Shown here piece after piece: positions 35,492-45,454 of a stretch of 64,000 nt of DNA (position 1 is its first letter; every line of letters begins with the position of its first letter). Below the pieces are notes generated by a model. It did no database searches, had not been told where the DNA came from, and saw only the letters and a program-made list of their open reading frames with translations. The stretch comes from an uncultured Hungatella sp. (GTDB taxonomy: Bacteria; Bacillota; Clostridia; Lachnospirales; Lachnospiraceae): NCBI GenBank assembly GCA_910588325.1, contig CAJUPP010000004.1, forward strand, positions 1-64,000, written 5' to 3'. A program made the position numbers and the translations under genes.

Positions 35492-36835
35492 TTACAGGGC
35501 CCCTTCTTGCGCCCTCTGCCTCTTCTCCACACAAAAGTAATACGGCACTTCCGCCAAAAGCATCACACTCCATCCAATGGCACAGGCGAATGCCACCCCG
35601 TTAAGCCCCATCACCGGCGTCAGCACATACACAAAAATCACCCTCAGGCTGGTCTGTGTAAACGTCCCAAGCAGCGTCATCTTCATGCATTTCCTTCCCC
35701 TGAAATATCCCTGAAACCCATTGGTAAACCCGGGAAATATGTAAAAAAACGCCATAATCCCCAAGTACCCGCTTCCCAAAGACACAATCTCCCGATTCTG
35801 CCCTGTTACAAACAGTCTCATAATCGGCTCCTTAAGAACCAGAGTCACCGCACAAATCAAAACCCAATAGCAAAATTCCAGTCCCAGCCCTGTCTTAAAC
35901 CCCTTTTTAATCCGTTCCTGTTTCCCTGCCCCTGCGTTCTGGGCAATAAACGTGGTAATCCCGTTGGAAATGCTCTGCTCCGGGGTAAACGCAAAAGAAT
36001 CAATTCGGTTCACCGCATTGAATGCCGCAATTACATCCACTCCCATAGGATTCACCGCCCCCTGAATCAGCAATTTTCCAATGGGCTGACAGGACTGCTG
36101 AAGGGCCGTCACACTGCCATACTGCAGTGTCTGCTTTAATAAATCCCTGTCTATCTTAAATTCTGCCGGCTTCAGCTGAAGAAGCGGAACCTTCCTGTAC
36201 ACATACCAGATACACAAAATCGCTGACAGTGCCTCGGCAATCACCGTGGTTGCCGCAGAGCACACAATTCCAAAACGGAAAATTCCTATAAGAATCACAT
36301 CCAGCACTCCGTTAAGCACAGAGCAAAAAGCCAGAAACTTCAATGGTGTCTTGGAATCTCCCACGCTTTTCATAGCCGACGATATAGCATTATAAAAAAA
36401 GGTAAAGGGAGCCCCCAGGAAAATAATCCGAAGATACGTAGAGGCTATCCCCAAGATTTCCTCCGGCACAAAGAGAGCTTTTAACAGAGGGGTGGTAACA
36501 AGCATCCCCAAAAACACAACCGCCAGGGAAAAATATACTCCAAACACCGCCGTTGTTGCCATCTCTTTCTTTACCATGCTCTCTTTTTTTCCGCCGAAAA
36601 AATTACTCATCAAAACTGACGCACCGATACAGATACCGGAAATCCCAAGGACGATGATGTTCATCACCGGACTGGCGGTTCCCACTGCCGCCAAGGCTTG
36701 TTTCCCTATGAACCGCCCTACAATAATTGAATCCACAGCATTGTACGTCAGCTGAAATAAATTACCCAAAATCAGCGGAATCGAATATGAAATCAAATGG
36801 CGGGAAATCCCTCCCTCTGTCATATCGGTAACCAT
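35492..36835 (-). CDS. MATE-family efflux transporter
   Basis: Twelve-helix cation-coupled multidrug/toxin-extrusion transporter of 447 residues. It has the MATE repeat pattern: LILGNLFQLTYNAVDSIIVGRFIG in the first half and LQQSCQPIGKLLIQGAVNPMG with FAFTPEQSISNGITTFIAQNAGAGK in the second. The start has GGGAGG seven bases upstream. It lies 23 bases after the 1346-residue glycosyltransferase gene and may simply be read through from that operon; a glycan role is not evident. Confidence 0.9.
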   Translation of the reverse strand: MVTDMTEGGISRHLISYSIPLILGNLFQLTYNAVDSIIVGRFIGKQALAAVGTASPVMNIIVLGISGICIGASVLMSNFFGGKKESMVKKEMATTAVFGVYFSLAVVFLGMLVTTPLLKALFVPEEILGIASTYLRIIFLGAPFTFFYNAISSAMKSVGDSKTPLKFLAFCSVLNGVLDVILIGIFRFGIVCSAATTVIAEALSAILCIWYVYRKVPLLQLKPAEFKIDRDLLKQTLQYGSVTALQQSCQPIGKLLIQGAVNPMGVDVIAAFNAVNRIDSFAFTPEQSISNGITTFIAQNAGAGKQERIKKGFKTGLGLEFCYWVLICAVTLVLKEPIMRLFVTGQNREIVSLGSGYLGIMAFFYIFPGFTNGFQGYFRGRKCMKMTLLGTFTQTSLRVIFVYVLTPVMGLNGVAFACAIGWSVMLLAEVPYYFCVEKRQRAQEGAL

Positions 36836-36858
36836 GACACTGCCTCCCTAACGGTTTT

Positions 36859-39800
36859 TTACATAAAATCCTCTCGAATCACTCTCCAGGCCGCATCCAT
36901 GCTGTAATGCCTGCGGACATACTCCTGGGTCCTTCTGCTCATATCCAGGCACTGCTGCGGATTCTGATATAGCCATGCCACAGACTCTGCAAATTCCCGA
37001 GGCCTGTCTTTAATCACCATAACATGTTCCGCATCGTAGATTCCTTCTGCCCCGATAGACGTGGTGACAATGGCTGCGCCATGATACAGGGCCTCTACTA
37101 CCTTTCCTTTTACTCCTGCCCCATAGCGCAGAGGAACCACCACAATTCTGGTGCGGTCATACAGCTGTACCAGCTCCTCTTCGCTGACAAAGCCTTTGAT
37201 TACGATACCATTTCCCGGCTGTTCCAGTGCCTGGATTTCTTCCGTCACCCGGGAACCTACCACGTAAAATTCCGGCGGCTGATCCCCGTCTGCCTCCATC
37301 TTTTCCCGGATAAGAGGATATACCTCTCTGACGAACCAAAGCACCGCATCTGCATTGGGCGGATGGGCAAAACCGCCTACAAACAGAATCCCTTCCCTCT
37401 TTGCAAAATCCTGAGGAATATTCTCCTTGAACTCTTCATAGACATACGCCACAATATCCTTCACCGGTATATCCTCATCCTCTGCTTTAATGGCATCTCT
37501 CTCAATGTAAGAAGGATAGTAAGATACTGCTGCCTTGTACATCAGGGACATTTCCACAGATTTCCAGTATTCCGAAGCCTGCCGTCTCTGCAAATCTCCG
37601 GTAAGGGCATACTCTCTGCCTTCCCGCAAAAAATGCAGGTCATGTCCATAGTAAATTACCTTTATATCGGTATTCTCTTTTATAAAATCAATATATTTTG
37701 ATGCAATATGAGGACGGTTCAGATACGCTGCCGCAATATCATTTCCATGGTCTTTCAGCCAGTCCCATATTCCCACCTGATAATCCTGCCCGTATAAAAT
37801 CTCGATTCCCATCTGCTCAAGCACTGTGGAATAAGGATCTTCATGAAGGAAATTATCGCCTAAAAACTTTACTACATATCCTTTTCTTAAAAACATTTTT
37901 AAGTACTGGAATGTGGTTTTGGATCCTGCATCTTTATCGTAAGTAGGCACATAATGATCCACCACCAGAATAATTTTCTTTCCCTGACTCCGCTCCCTTG
38001 CACGGAACGGATCCGGATTTCCGTTGTTCTCACATTGCTTTTCCAGCTGTGCCTGCCATTTTTCTTTCAGCTTTTCGCTGTTTACGACTTGATACCGTTT
38101 CATGCCAAAGCCTTCCACATCGGTTCCGTTGGAAACTCCCTCAAAATGAATAACCTTGGAAAGAGGCTGGTATACAACCCGATATCCTGCTTCCCTCACG
38201 GCAAAAGCCAGGTCCGAATCCTCACAATAAGCGGGGGCAAAACGGGTGTCAAAGCCTCCTATCTGCTTCCACAGATCAGTGGAGAGAAGAATCGCCGCAC
38301 CAGAAATGTAATCCACATCTTTTACATAGTTATATTCCGGCTTGTCCGGATTGTCCAGACGCCCATAGTTCCACCCGGAACCGTCGCTCCAGATAATCCC
38401 GCCAGCCTCCTGGAGCCTGCCGTCCGGATAGACTAACTTTGATCCCACCATGCCGATGGATTCATCCGACTGGATCAGATTCACAAGGGAAGACAGCCAC
38501 CCTTCGGTCACCTGAGTATCATTGTTTAAAAACATCAGGTACCGCCCCCGGGCAGACTGGGCCCCGTGATTGCAGTTTTTCAGAAATCCCTGGTTGGTAC
38601 TGCCCCGGCAGATAACAAGTCCTTCTGCGTAACGGTCTAAATGTTCCGTCGCGTCGGTTGACACGTCATCTGCGATAATCACCTCATAAGACACATCCTT
38701 TGTATGCTCCAAGATGGACAAAAGGCATGCGTATGTGTAATGAATCTGATTGTATACCGGAATGATAATGGATACCGCCGGCTGTTCTACATAAGGAAAC
38801 CTCAGTTTTCCGTGCTCCTTATACTGACTTCCTATAGCAAAATCGCCGTCCTTTAAATTCTTCCCTTCTTCGGACGTATACAGTTTCAAAGAATGAACCG
38901 GGTGGAACAGATACTCTTTCAGATAAGATAATTTTTTCCGTTTTACCGTCCCCCTGGGATATTTCTCGTTAAACTTCTCCCCCAGCTTTCTGCGGACTTT
39001 AAAAATCAAGGCCTCGTGACGGTTTAAATAAGTCAGGGTCTTTCCTTCCTCTTCTACCTCATGCCGCAGATCCTTTATTATAATCTCCAGATTGGTTACA
39101 TGATTGTTGGTCAGCCGCTGTACCTCCGTCATCTTTCGGATGGCCGTATCCTTTTCCTTTAGCTGCAGTTTTATCTGCTCCAAACGCTCCCTGGTTCGCT
39201 CCAGTTCTCCGTCTACCTTAGCCAGTTCCCTGGCATTTTTCGTCTTTACCAGATAATTCTCCAGGTAAATCTGCTGGTTTTCCCCATGGACATACTGTTG
39301 AAAAGATAGTTCCATGCCGCCAAACACCTTCTGCTCTTCCTGCGTAATATCAAATTTCAAAAGCCAGTCCTCCACAGAGGAACAAGCTGTAAGAATACTG
39401 TGATATTGGCGGTAAAAATAAAAGAGAATCCGGTATTCAATAAACCTTACTGGTATGGGGAATTGGAACACCCACTCATAATCCAGGCAATACATGCCAT
39501 TATCGGTCAGAAGAATATTTTCAAATAAAGCATCAATGTTAGATATCTCCAGACATTCCTGTCCTTCAAACAGATGTTGAAACTGATCTTTTGCCTCAGC
39601 CGCCGAGGGCTTTCTTCCGTCTGAATCTCCAAATACCTCTAAAAACTCCGGTGTTACAGAAAAATGAATCCTGCAGGTCTTTTTCACCGCCAGAACCTGA
39701 TCCATAGCCTTTTGAATCGTTCTTACCAGCGCTTTCCCTTCCTGAATCTCCTCCCCCAGCTGCTGCGCCAAAGTTTTTCCAACCATATAAGGGAACTCTG

Positions 39801-40899
39801 CACTGCAGCGATCCTCACTCATGGAAGGTCTGGCAAATTTCACTTCTGTATGCTGTATACTGAGAGATGTATAACTGGCTCCCAAAGACCAGATGTGGGG
39901 CGTTCCCTCCATATCCAAAGCCGACTTTTCTACCAGACGTTTCGTTCCGTTCCCCCGGATAATGGTTTTTATCTGAAAACATTCCCTGCGGGTTCGATTG
40001 TACTTTACATACTGAATCTCCCACTTTTTTTCCTTACCATCTTCCCACAGCTGCCTTAGTATACCCTCCTGTTTTCCGTCTGCCTCCTTTAATCCCTTTT
40101 GCACAGCATCCGTCCTTTTTGTCCACACAACAAAAAAGGAGTTTGCATACTGTCCAAACTGCCCGTCCTCACAAACCGCATCATAGGAAGCCCCCACATC
40201 CATCAAAAGATACTTTGGATAATCATAGGCTGTTATGGTATCTGTCAAATCTCCTTTCTCCGGAAGATAACTGTCTGAAAAAACAGTCACCGGAAGCCTA
40301 TAGTCCGGCATCGGATAATAAAATTTCAGTTTTCCCTCTGTCTCTTTATCCGCCAGCAGCTTCTCTATCTGATTCCGGGAAAAGCTGAACTCATCTTTAG
40401 CAGCACCTGCCCAGTATTTCATTCCAAAGGGATTACATACCACAACAAGAAGCTGCCCCTGGGGTTTCAAAAGCCGCTTAGCCGCCTGAATCTGCTCTCT
40501 GCTGTTTTGTCCCAACGCCCCCACAAATACAATATAATCATAGCCATCCTGACACATCTCATCCGGATAAGCCTCAATACTCCCTGTATAATAATTAATA
40601 TTTCCCCTGCCGTCTGTCTGCACATGGCGCAGCCAGTTTACCCTTAAGTCTTCCTCCGACTCATCCAGGACATCTACCATAGCCATCTTCCGGCTGTACA
40701 CCCCAGTCAGGGCGCCATAATCCGAGCCCACCTGAAGCAGCCTGCCGTCCGGACGGAAGGGATACCAATCCATCAGATTTTCTCTCTGATCCGAAAGGGC
40801 ATACAGATATTCCAACCGGGGATTCTCCCTCAAAGCTTTCTTCCTGTCTCCCCCATAGGTTTTAAGAATCTCTAACAATTCTGTGCTAATTTCACTCAT
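36859..40899 (-). CDS. WbdD-like methyltransferase/kinase/coiled-coil fused to two glycosyltransferases
   Basis: A 1346-residue multidomain protein. Residues about 35-260 look like a class I SAM methyltransferase (RLLQVGSDYGALTG, then LKPQGQLLVVVCNPFGMKYWAG). Residues about 285-550 resemble a kinase (VEKSAL, then NIDALFENILL and CLDYEW in place of the catalytic loop and metal site). A coiled coil spans about 565-645. A GT2 domain follows (SIIIPVYNQ, LMFLNNDTQ, CEDSDLAFAVREAG, about 715-980), then a GT4-like C-terminal domain (FVGGFAHPPNADAVLWF, GAGVKGKVVEALYHGAAIVTT). The first three parts have the order of WbdD, the chain-length terminator of ABC-exported O antigens. The Wzt/Wzm genes are directly upstream, which supports this reading. 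Confidence 0.8.
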   Translation of the reverse strand: MSEISTELLEILKTYGGDRKKALRENPRLEYLYALSDQRENLMDWYPFRPDGRLLQVGSDYGALTGVYSRKMAMVDVLDESEEDLRVNWLRHVQTDGRGNINYYTGSIEAYPDEMCQDGYDYIVFVGALGQNSREQIQAAKRLLKPQGQLLVVVCNPFGMKYWAGAAKDEFSFSRNQIEKLLADKETEGKLKFYYPMPDYRLPVTVFSDSYLPEKGDLTDTITAYDYPKYLLMDVGASYDAVCEDGQFGQYANSFFVVWTKRTDAVQKGLKEADGKQEGILRQLWEDGKEKKWEIQYVKYNRTRRECFQIKTIIRGNGTKRLVEKSALDMEGTPHIWSLGASYTSLSIQHTEVKFARPSMSEDRCSAEFPYMVGKTLAQQLGEEIQEGKALVRTIQKAMDQVLAVKKTCRIHFSVTPEFLEVFGDSDGRKPSAAEAKDQFQHLFEGQECLEISNIDALFENILLTDNGMYCLDYEWVFQFPIPVRFIEYRILFYFYRQYHSILTACSSVEDWLLKFDITQEEQKVFGGMELSFQQYVHGENQQIYLENYLVKTKNARELAKVDGELERTRERLEQIKLQLKEKDTAIRKMTEVQRLTNNHVTNLEIIIKDLRHEVEEEGKTLTYLNRHEALIFKVRRKLGEKFNEKYPRGTVKRKKLSYLKEYLFHPVHSLKLYTSEEGKNLKDGDFAIGSQYKEHGKLRFPYVEQPAVSIIIPVYNQIHYTYACLLSILEHTKDVSYEVIIADDVSTDATEHLDRYAEGLVICRGSTNQGFLKNCNHGAQSARGRYLMFLNNDTQVTEGWLSSLVNLIQSDESIGMVGSKLVYPDGRLQEAGGIIWSDGSGWNYGRLDNPDKPEYNYVKDVDYISGAAILLSTDLWKQIGGFDTRFAPAYCEDSDLAFAVREAGYRVVYQPLSKVIHFEGVSNGTDVEGFGMKRYQVVNSEKLKEKWQAQLEKQCENNGNPDPFRARERSQGKKIILVVDHYVPTYDKDAGSKTTFQYLKMFLRKGYVVKFLGDNFLHEDPYSTVLEQMGIEILYGQDYQVGIWDWLKDHGNDIAAAYLNRPHIASKYIDFIKENTDIKVIYYGHDLHFLREGREYALTGDLQRRQASEYWKSVEMSLMYKAAVSYYPSYIERDAIKAEDEDIPVKDIVAYVYEEFKENIPQDFAKREGILFVGGFAHPPNADAVLWFVREVYPLIREKMEADGDQPPEFYVVGSRVTEEIQALEQPGNGIVIKGFVSEEELVQLYDRTRIVVVPLRYGAGVKGKVVEALYHGAAIVTTSIGAEGIYDAEHVMVIKDRPREFAESVAWLYQNPQQCLDMSRRTQEYVRRHYSMDAAWRVIREDFM

Positions 40900-40968
40900 T
40901 CCTGCTCCTCTTCTTCCTCAAACGAAGCCTATATAATACCTGTTCCTGGCGGACCCTCTACGAATCAT

Positions 40969-42273
40969 TCAAGTATCAATTTCTACCTTCACAGCCTCCA
41001 CCCTGGATTCCATATCAAACACCCCCACCGTATTCTTATTGGAAATCACAGTAATATTCGCCACATCATAAAGCCGGTGATACACCACATGCTCACCCAG
41101 TTCAAATCCGGTACAGCTCATGGACAAAAGATACTCTCCCCCCTGAAGTGTCATCTTCTGAGTAAAGCTTACCTCATACTCATCCCCTGATTTCACCGGC
41201 TTAATATCCGTCCCCTCAAACATGGTATTGGTGCCGCTTAAATCCGTCCCCTTTTTATCCTTAATGGTATAGGTAAAAATAGGCATCTGGATATCAGCCG
41301 CAAACCGAATCTTCTCCTTTATCGTAAACTCCTCCCCCTTTAAAAGGAGATTCGTCAGATTTCCCCTCTGATCAAACAATCCCAAATCATAGATCTGTGC
41401 CCTGCCGTCCCCATACTCGGTCCGGCCGGCGTTGATAGTCAGGCTCTCCTTCATCAGCTTTCCGTGAGTTTTTGGCTTTTTCTTCTCACTCTCTCCCGAA
41501 AAATCATTCATTTCTGTCAGTTCTTCCTGAAGAGAATCCATCTGATTCGCCAGAATCTTCTTATACAAGTCCACCATGTGTCCCGGAGCCCCCTCCGCCA
41601 CAAAATTCCCCTTATTTAGAAGCACTACCCTATCGCAGTACTTGATAATACTCCCCATATCATGGGTCACCATCAGAATTGTGGTCCCGTTTTTCCGAAT
41701 CTCCTCCATGCGGCGGTAACATTTTGACTGGAAAAATACATCTCCCACAGACAGCGCCTCATCCACAATCAAAATCTCTGGCTCCACATTGATCGCCAAT
41801 GCAAATGCCAGACGAACAAACATACCGCTGGAATAAGTCTTCACCGGCTGATATACAAAATCCCCGATATCCGCAAACTCCAGAATATCCTGAAGCTTGG
41901 CATCCATCTGTTTCTTGGAAAATCCCATCATGGTGCCGTTCATATAGATATTTTCAATACCAGTATACTCCATATTAAAACCGGCTCCCAGTTCCAGAAG
42001 AGCGGAAATCACTCCATCCACCTTTACGTCCCCGGTTGTAGGAAGCAAAACCCCCGTAATGATTTTCAAGATTGTAGATTTCCCGGAGCCATTGGTTCCG
42101 ATGATTCCTACGGTTTCTCCCTTTTTCACCTGAAAGGAAAGATCATTTAAGGCATAAAACTTTTTATGGTATTCCCTGTGAAAGGGATTCAGCGCTTCCT
42201 TCAGCCTGTCGACAGGTTTGTCATACAATTTATAAACCTTTGAAACATTTGTTACAGTGATTGCATTCTCCAT
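40969..42273 (-). CDS. wzt: Polysaccharide ABC exporter ATPase with sugar-binding extension
   Basis: ATP-binding subunit of an ABC-2 glycan exporter, acting with Wzm. The N-terminal half (about 1-240) has Walker A GTNGSGKST, the signature segment YSSGMFVRLAFALAI and Walker B ILIVDEALSVGD. The C-terminal 150 residues form a beta-rich domain like the Wzt C-terminal domain, which in E. coli O8/O9a recognises the modified non-reducing end of the finished glycan. I choose the second ATG, six bases after AAGGA. The gene follows wzm and precedes the WbdD-like gene. Confidence 0.9.
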   Translation of the reverse strand: MENAITVTNVSKVYKLYDKPVDRLKEALNPFHREYHKKFYALNDLSFQVKKGETVGIIGTNGSGKSTILKIITGVLLPTTGDVKVDGVISALLELGAGFNMEYTGIENIYMNGTMMGFSKKQMDAKLQDILEFADIGDFVYQPVKTYSSGMFVRLAFALAINVEPEILIVDEALSVGDVFFQSKCYRRMEEIRKNGTTILMVTHDMGSIIKYCDRVVLLNKGNFVAEGAPGHMVDLYKKILANQMDSLQEELTEMNDFSGESEKKKPKTHGKLMKESLTINAGRTEYGDGRAQIYDLGLFDQRGNLTNLLLKGEEFTIKEKIRFAADIQMPIFTYTIKDKKGTDLSGTNTMFEGTDIKPVKSGDEYEVSFTQKMTLQGGEYLLSMSCTGFELGEHVVYHRLYDVANITVISNKNTVGVFDMESRVEAVKVEIDT

Positions 42274-42303
42274 ATTCATTCCTTAATTTTATGTCAGTGC
42301 TCT

Positions 42304-43122
42304 TTATAAAACATCTGAAAAATGTGGCCTCAGACGCTTAAATACCTTTAACCCAATCAAAAGCAATACCACAGTCACTCCCCAGAAATACAGTGTCAGA
42401 GTCGGTCTTTCCCAAAACCAGTTTCCCATAATCATACTGTCCCGGTATCCTGCTGTAACATAGTACATAGGATTTATTTTTATAAGCTTACTGAACACAG
42501 GATAAAAAGAACGGTCTGCAAACTGCTCCTCCTGCCACATAATCGGAGTCAGCCACATGCCAAACTGCAGGCATATGCTTATAATCTGGGCCATATCCTT
42601 AAAAAACACCTGGACAGCACTGGTAAAATAGGTCAGTGCTATAGCAAACAAAAATGCAGCCATTGTATAATAGGCTGTCTGAATCCAGTATATCTTCGGC
42701 ATCCATCCCATACACAGATAAAGCCCCAGCATAATCAGCACAAAAATCAGATGGACAATCAGACAGGAAATCATCTTTATAATAGGCAGAACCTCTACCC
42801 GAAACACTACTTTCTTCACCAGATAACTGTATTCCTGCAGACAGTTGGTTCCTGCATTCAACGCCTCACTGAAGAAGAACCACGGCACAATCCCCGGAAC
42901 CAGCCACAGAACAAAAGGAACTCCCTCAATAGGATTGCCGTTGCGCAGCCCCACTCCGAACACAAAATAGTAAATCGCAACTGTCGCTATGGGCTGAACA
43001 AACATCCAAAACACGCCAAAATAGGAACCTACAAACCTTTTTTTGAAATCGGCCCTGGCCAAGTCTAAAATCAGCCTTCTTTTTTTAATGATATCCTTCC
43101 CCAGCGATATCAGATAATTCAT
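42304..43122 (-). CDS. wzm: Polysaccharide ABC exporter permease
   Basis: ABC-2 type membrane subunit of 272 residues with six helices. LARADFKKRFVGSYFGVFWMFVQP at the N-terminus and LWLVPGIVPWFFFSEAL with LTPIMW in the middle are typical of Wzm/TagG permeases. It exports an undecaprenyl-linked glycan with Wzt. A GGAGG site precedes the ATG. Confidence 0.92.
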   Translation of the reverse strand: MNYLISLGKDIIKKRRLILDLARADFKKRFVGSYFGVFWMFVQPIATVAIYYFVFGVGLRNGNPIEGVPFVLWLVPGIVPWFFFSEALNAGTNCLQEYSYLVKKVVFRVEVLPIIKMISCLIVHLIFVLIMLGLYLCMGWMPKIYWIQTAYYTMAAFLFAIALTYFTSAVQVFFKDMAQIISICLQFGMWLTPIMWQEEQFADRSFYPVFSKLIKINPMYYVTAGYRDSMIMGNWFWERPTLTLYFWGVTVVLLLIGLKVFKRLRPHFSDVL

Positions 43123-43165
43123 ATTCTTTGTCTTCCTCCAAATTGCTGATTCTATGTGTCAGGCT

Positions 43166-43720
43166 TTAAAATTTAAACGTACTCTTCAGTCCGCCCCATT
43201 TCTGATCTTTTTCGGAAATAATTAACTGCATCCCTTCTTCAATCGGCCACTTCACACCAATATCCGGATCATTCCAGATTAAGCCGCCTTCATCTCCCGG
43301 ATGGTAGAAGTCTGTACATTTGTATGCAAATTCCGCCTCATCAGACAATACCAGAAATCCATGAGCAAATCCCTGCGGTATATAAAACTGCTTCTTATTT
43401 TCTGCGGACAGCTCCACGCCAAACCATTTTCCATATGTTTGGGAACTGGTTCGGAGATCTACTGCCACGTCAAACACCGTTCCCCTGACAACACGTACTA
43501 ATTTGCCCTGAGGATACTGTTTCTGGTAGTGAAGTCCTCTTAAGACTCCTTTGGATGACATGGACTGGTTATCCTGTACAAAAACCATGTCAAGCCCCTG
43601 GGCCTTAAAATCATTCTGATTGTAGGTCTCCACAAAATATCCCCGCTCATCATAAAAAACCGTAGGCTCAATCACATAAAGTCCTTCCATCCCGCAGGAT
43701 GTTATCTTAATCTTTCCCAT
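43166..43720 (-). CDS. rmlC: dTDP-4-dehydrorhamnose 3,5-epimerase family protein
   Basis: Cupin-type epimerase of 184 residues. It shows YFVETYNQNDF, FVQDNQSMSSKGVLRGLHYQ (substrate and catalytic His) and the C-terminal PDIGVKWPI. RmlA, RmlB and RmlD are not in the window, so either the dTDP-rhamnose set lies elsewhere or this enzyme epimerises a CDP-4-keto sugar of this locus. I start at MGKIKIT, with AAGGAG upstream; the open frame extends 11 codons further. It lies between the DUF2142 and wzm genes. Confidence 0.88.
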   Translation of the reverse strand: MGKIKITSCGMEGLYVIEPTVFYDERGYFVETYNQNDFKAQGLDMVFVQDNQSMSSKGVLRGLHYQKQYPQGKLVRVVRGTVFDVAVDLRTSSQTYGKWFGVELSAENKKQFYIPQGFAHGFLVLSDEAEFAYKCTDFYHPGDEGGLIWNDPDIGVKWPIEEGMQLIISEKDQKWGGLKSTFKF

Positions 43721-43768
43721 TTTCAAACTCCTTATCTTCACTTTTCGATTCATGGTAATGTTCTATCC

Positions 43769-45454
43769 TTATGTTCTTATGCAAACAATGCTGAACAGCC
43801 GAAACAGCACATATCCGTTGGCACAGAACATCAGATACAATATACTACGGTTTCTATCCTTTGTCAAAATTAACCAGTCATTTTTGCAGGCCATAAGAAA
43901 AATCGGAAGGAACGGCAGAAAATAACGTCCCTGAACTCCATTGATTACCCTGCTGCTAACAGGAGTCCAGGCCAAAAGCATGGAACCTAAAGCAGCAGCC
44001 ACACAGGCTCCGCATACCGTAAAAATCCATACTCTCTTTCCCTTTACCAGAATCAGAGCTTCGCCTGGTTTTCTTAATGCCAGTACTATCAGGCAAAACG
44101 TAAAGAAGACTACCAACAAGTAGGGGACATCCAGTCCCTGATCCACATTGCCCAGATAAGCTCCTATCATCGTCAGGTGATAGACATCTCCCTGCCAGAG
44201 TATGGTCTGATAGAACATCCGAATTAGTCTTCCCGGATTATGCAGCAGAAAATCCAGGCTATATCCTGCTTCCCCTGCCCATTCCACTACCTGTTCCGAT
44301 GTGGTGGCAAAATTTGCAATCACCTGACTGTTTACCAATCCCATTGCTATAATCCAGGCCCCGGCCACTGCCGTTGCGGACAATCCCCACTTTACCCAGC
44401 CCCCAAATTTTTTCACAGGAATCAAAAGGCATGCCCCCATCAACACCCCGTATATCATCTTGCACGGCCCCGCCACTGCCATAAGTACCGCCAGCACTAC
44501 CACATCCTTCCATCTCACCCTCTCTTTGGCATAAGCCAGGTCAAGACAGACGGCTGTAAAGTAAAACAGACACCCCATAATCATCACATCATAGGAAAAA
44601 GACCCGGAAAGATGAAGAGTCATCGGCAGAAGCGCCACCCCAAACAGAACTTCCTTTCCAAAAGGCAGCCGCTTCATCGCAATCGCTGTTATAGTCACAA
44701 AAAACAACAGATTGAACAAGCGTCCCAGATATACCAGCCATAGGCTGTTCAGGTGAAAAAATCTGGCTAAAGACATTCCCAATGCCTGAGGAACATATGC
44801 TAAAGGTGTTGTTATAACAGGGTGATAAATACTTGCTGCTGTCTGATTTTTTGCATCCGGTGTTCCCATCTGCCTGAAGGCCTCTTCCTGAGGGGTACTT
44901 TCTCCCTTTAATCCTATATCGTGGATCAGCCTGTAAGTCTCTTCTCTCAGTTCCTGCCCTAGAACCTCCCATTCTTTATCCTCCCCCGCAGGTCCAAAGA
45001 ATCTCCAGATATTATTTTCATCTTTCGTATATCCATATTTTCCGTGGATGTCCTCTAAAAACCAATCCGTCCCCCGCACAAGCACGGCGCCTGTATCGCT
45101 TACAGCCTTCTTCCCCATCATATAGCTGGATAATTGGTAAGCGCCGATGTAATGACTGATTTCATCAGGTGCGGAGAGCGGAGGAAGAACAAAGAGATAC
45201 AACAGTCCCAGAAAAAGCCCGGTCAGAGGATATATCCGTTCCAGGCTCCACTGCTTCTTCCCGGCCAGTTGTAAAAGAAGTCCTCCCATCACCGCTGTCC
45301 CAAGAAAAATCACCAATACCAGAATCGTATACCAGATCGCCAGCCAGTCATCTCCTGTATTTGCCATTCCATGACCTACATCTTTGAAATGCGCAAAAGC
45401 CAGCAGAACCATAACCGCCCATACTGCCAACCAGGGTTTAACTTTTTTCTTCAT
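43769..45454 (-). CDS. DUF2142 polytopic membrane protein
   Basis: A 561-residue protein with about twelve membrane helices. PPLSAPDEISHYIGAYQLSSYMMG in the first external loop is the DUF2142 signature and resembles the acidic catalytic loop of GT-C glycosyltransferases. Members often sit in rhamnan/teichoic-acid-type loci. It overlaps the end of the DUF2304 gene by 17 bases, with AGGAGGT inside that gene. The acceptor and sugar are unknown. Confidence 0.82.
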   Translation of the reverse strand: MKKKVKPWLAVWAVMVLLAFAHFKDVGHGMANTGDDWLAIWYTILVLVIFLGTAVMGGLLLQLAGKKQWSLERIYPLTGLFLGLLYLFVLPPLSAPDEISHYIGAYQLSSYMMGKKAVSDTGAVLVRGTDWFLEDIHGKYGYTKDENNIWRFFGPAGEDKEWEVLGQELREETYRLIHDIGLKGESTPQEEAFRQMGTPDAKNQTAASIYHPVITTPLAYVPQALGMSLARFFHLNSLWLVYLGRLFNLLFFVTITAIAMKRLPFGKEVLFGVALLPMTLHLSGSFSYDVMIMGCLFYFTAVCLDLAYAKERVRWKDVVVLAVLMAVAGPCKMIYGVLMGACLLIPVKKFGGWVKWGLSATAVAGAWIIAMGLVNSQVIANFATTSEQVVEWAGEAGYSLDFLLHNPGRLIRMFYQTILWQGDVYHLTMIGAYLGNVDQGLDVPYLLVVFFTFCLIVLALRKPGEALILVKGKRVWIFTVCGACVAAALGSMLLAWTPVSSRVINGVQGRYFLPFLPIFLMACKNDWLILTKDRNRSILYLMFCANGYVLFRLFSIVCIRT

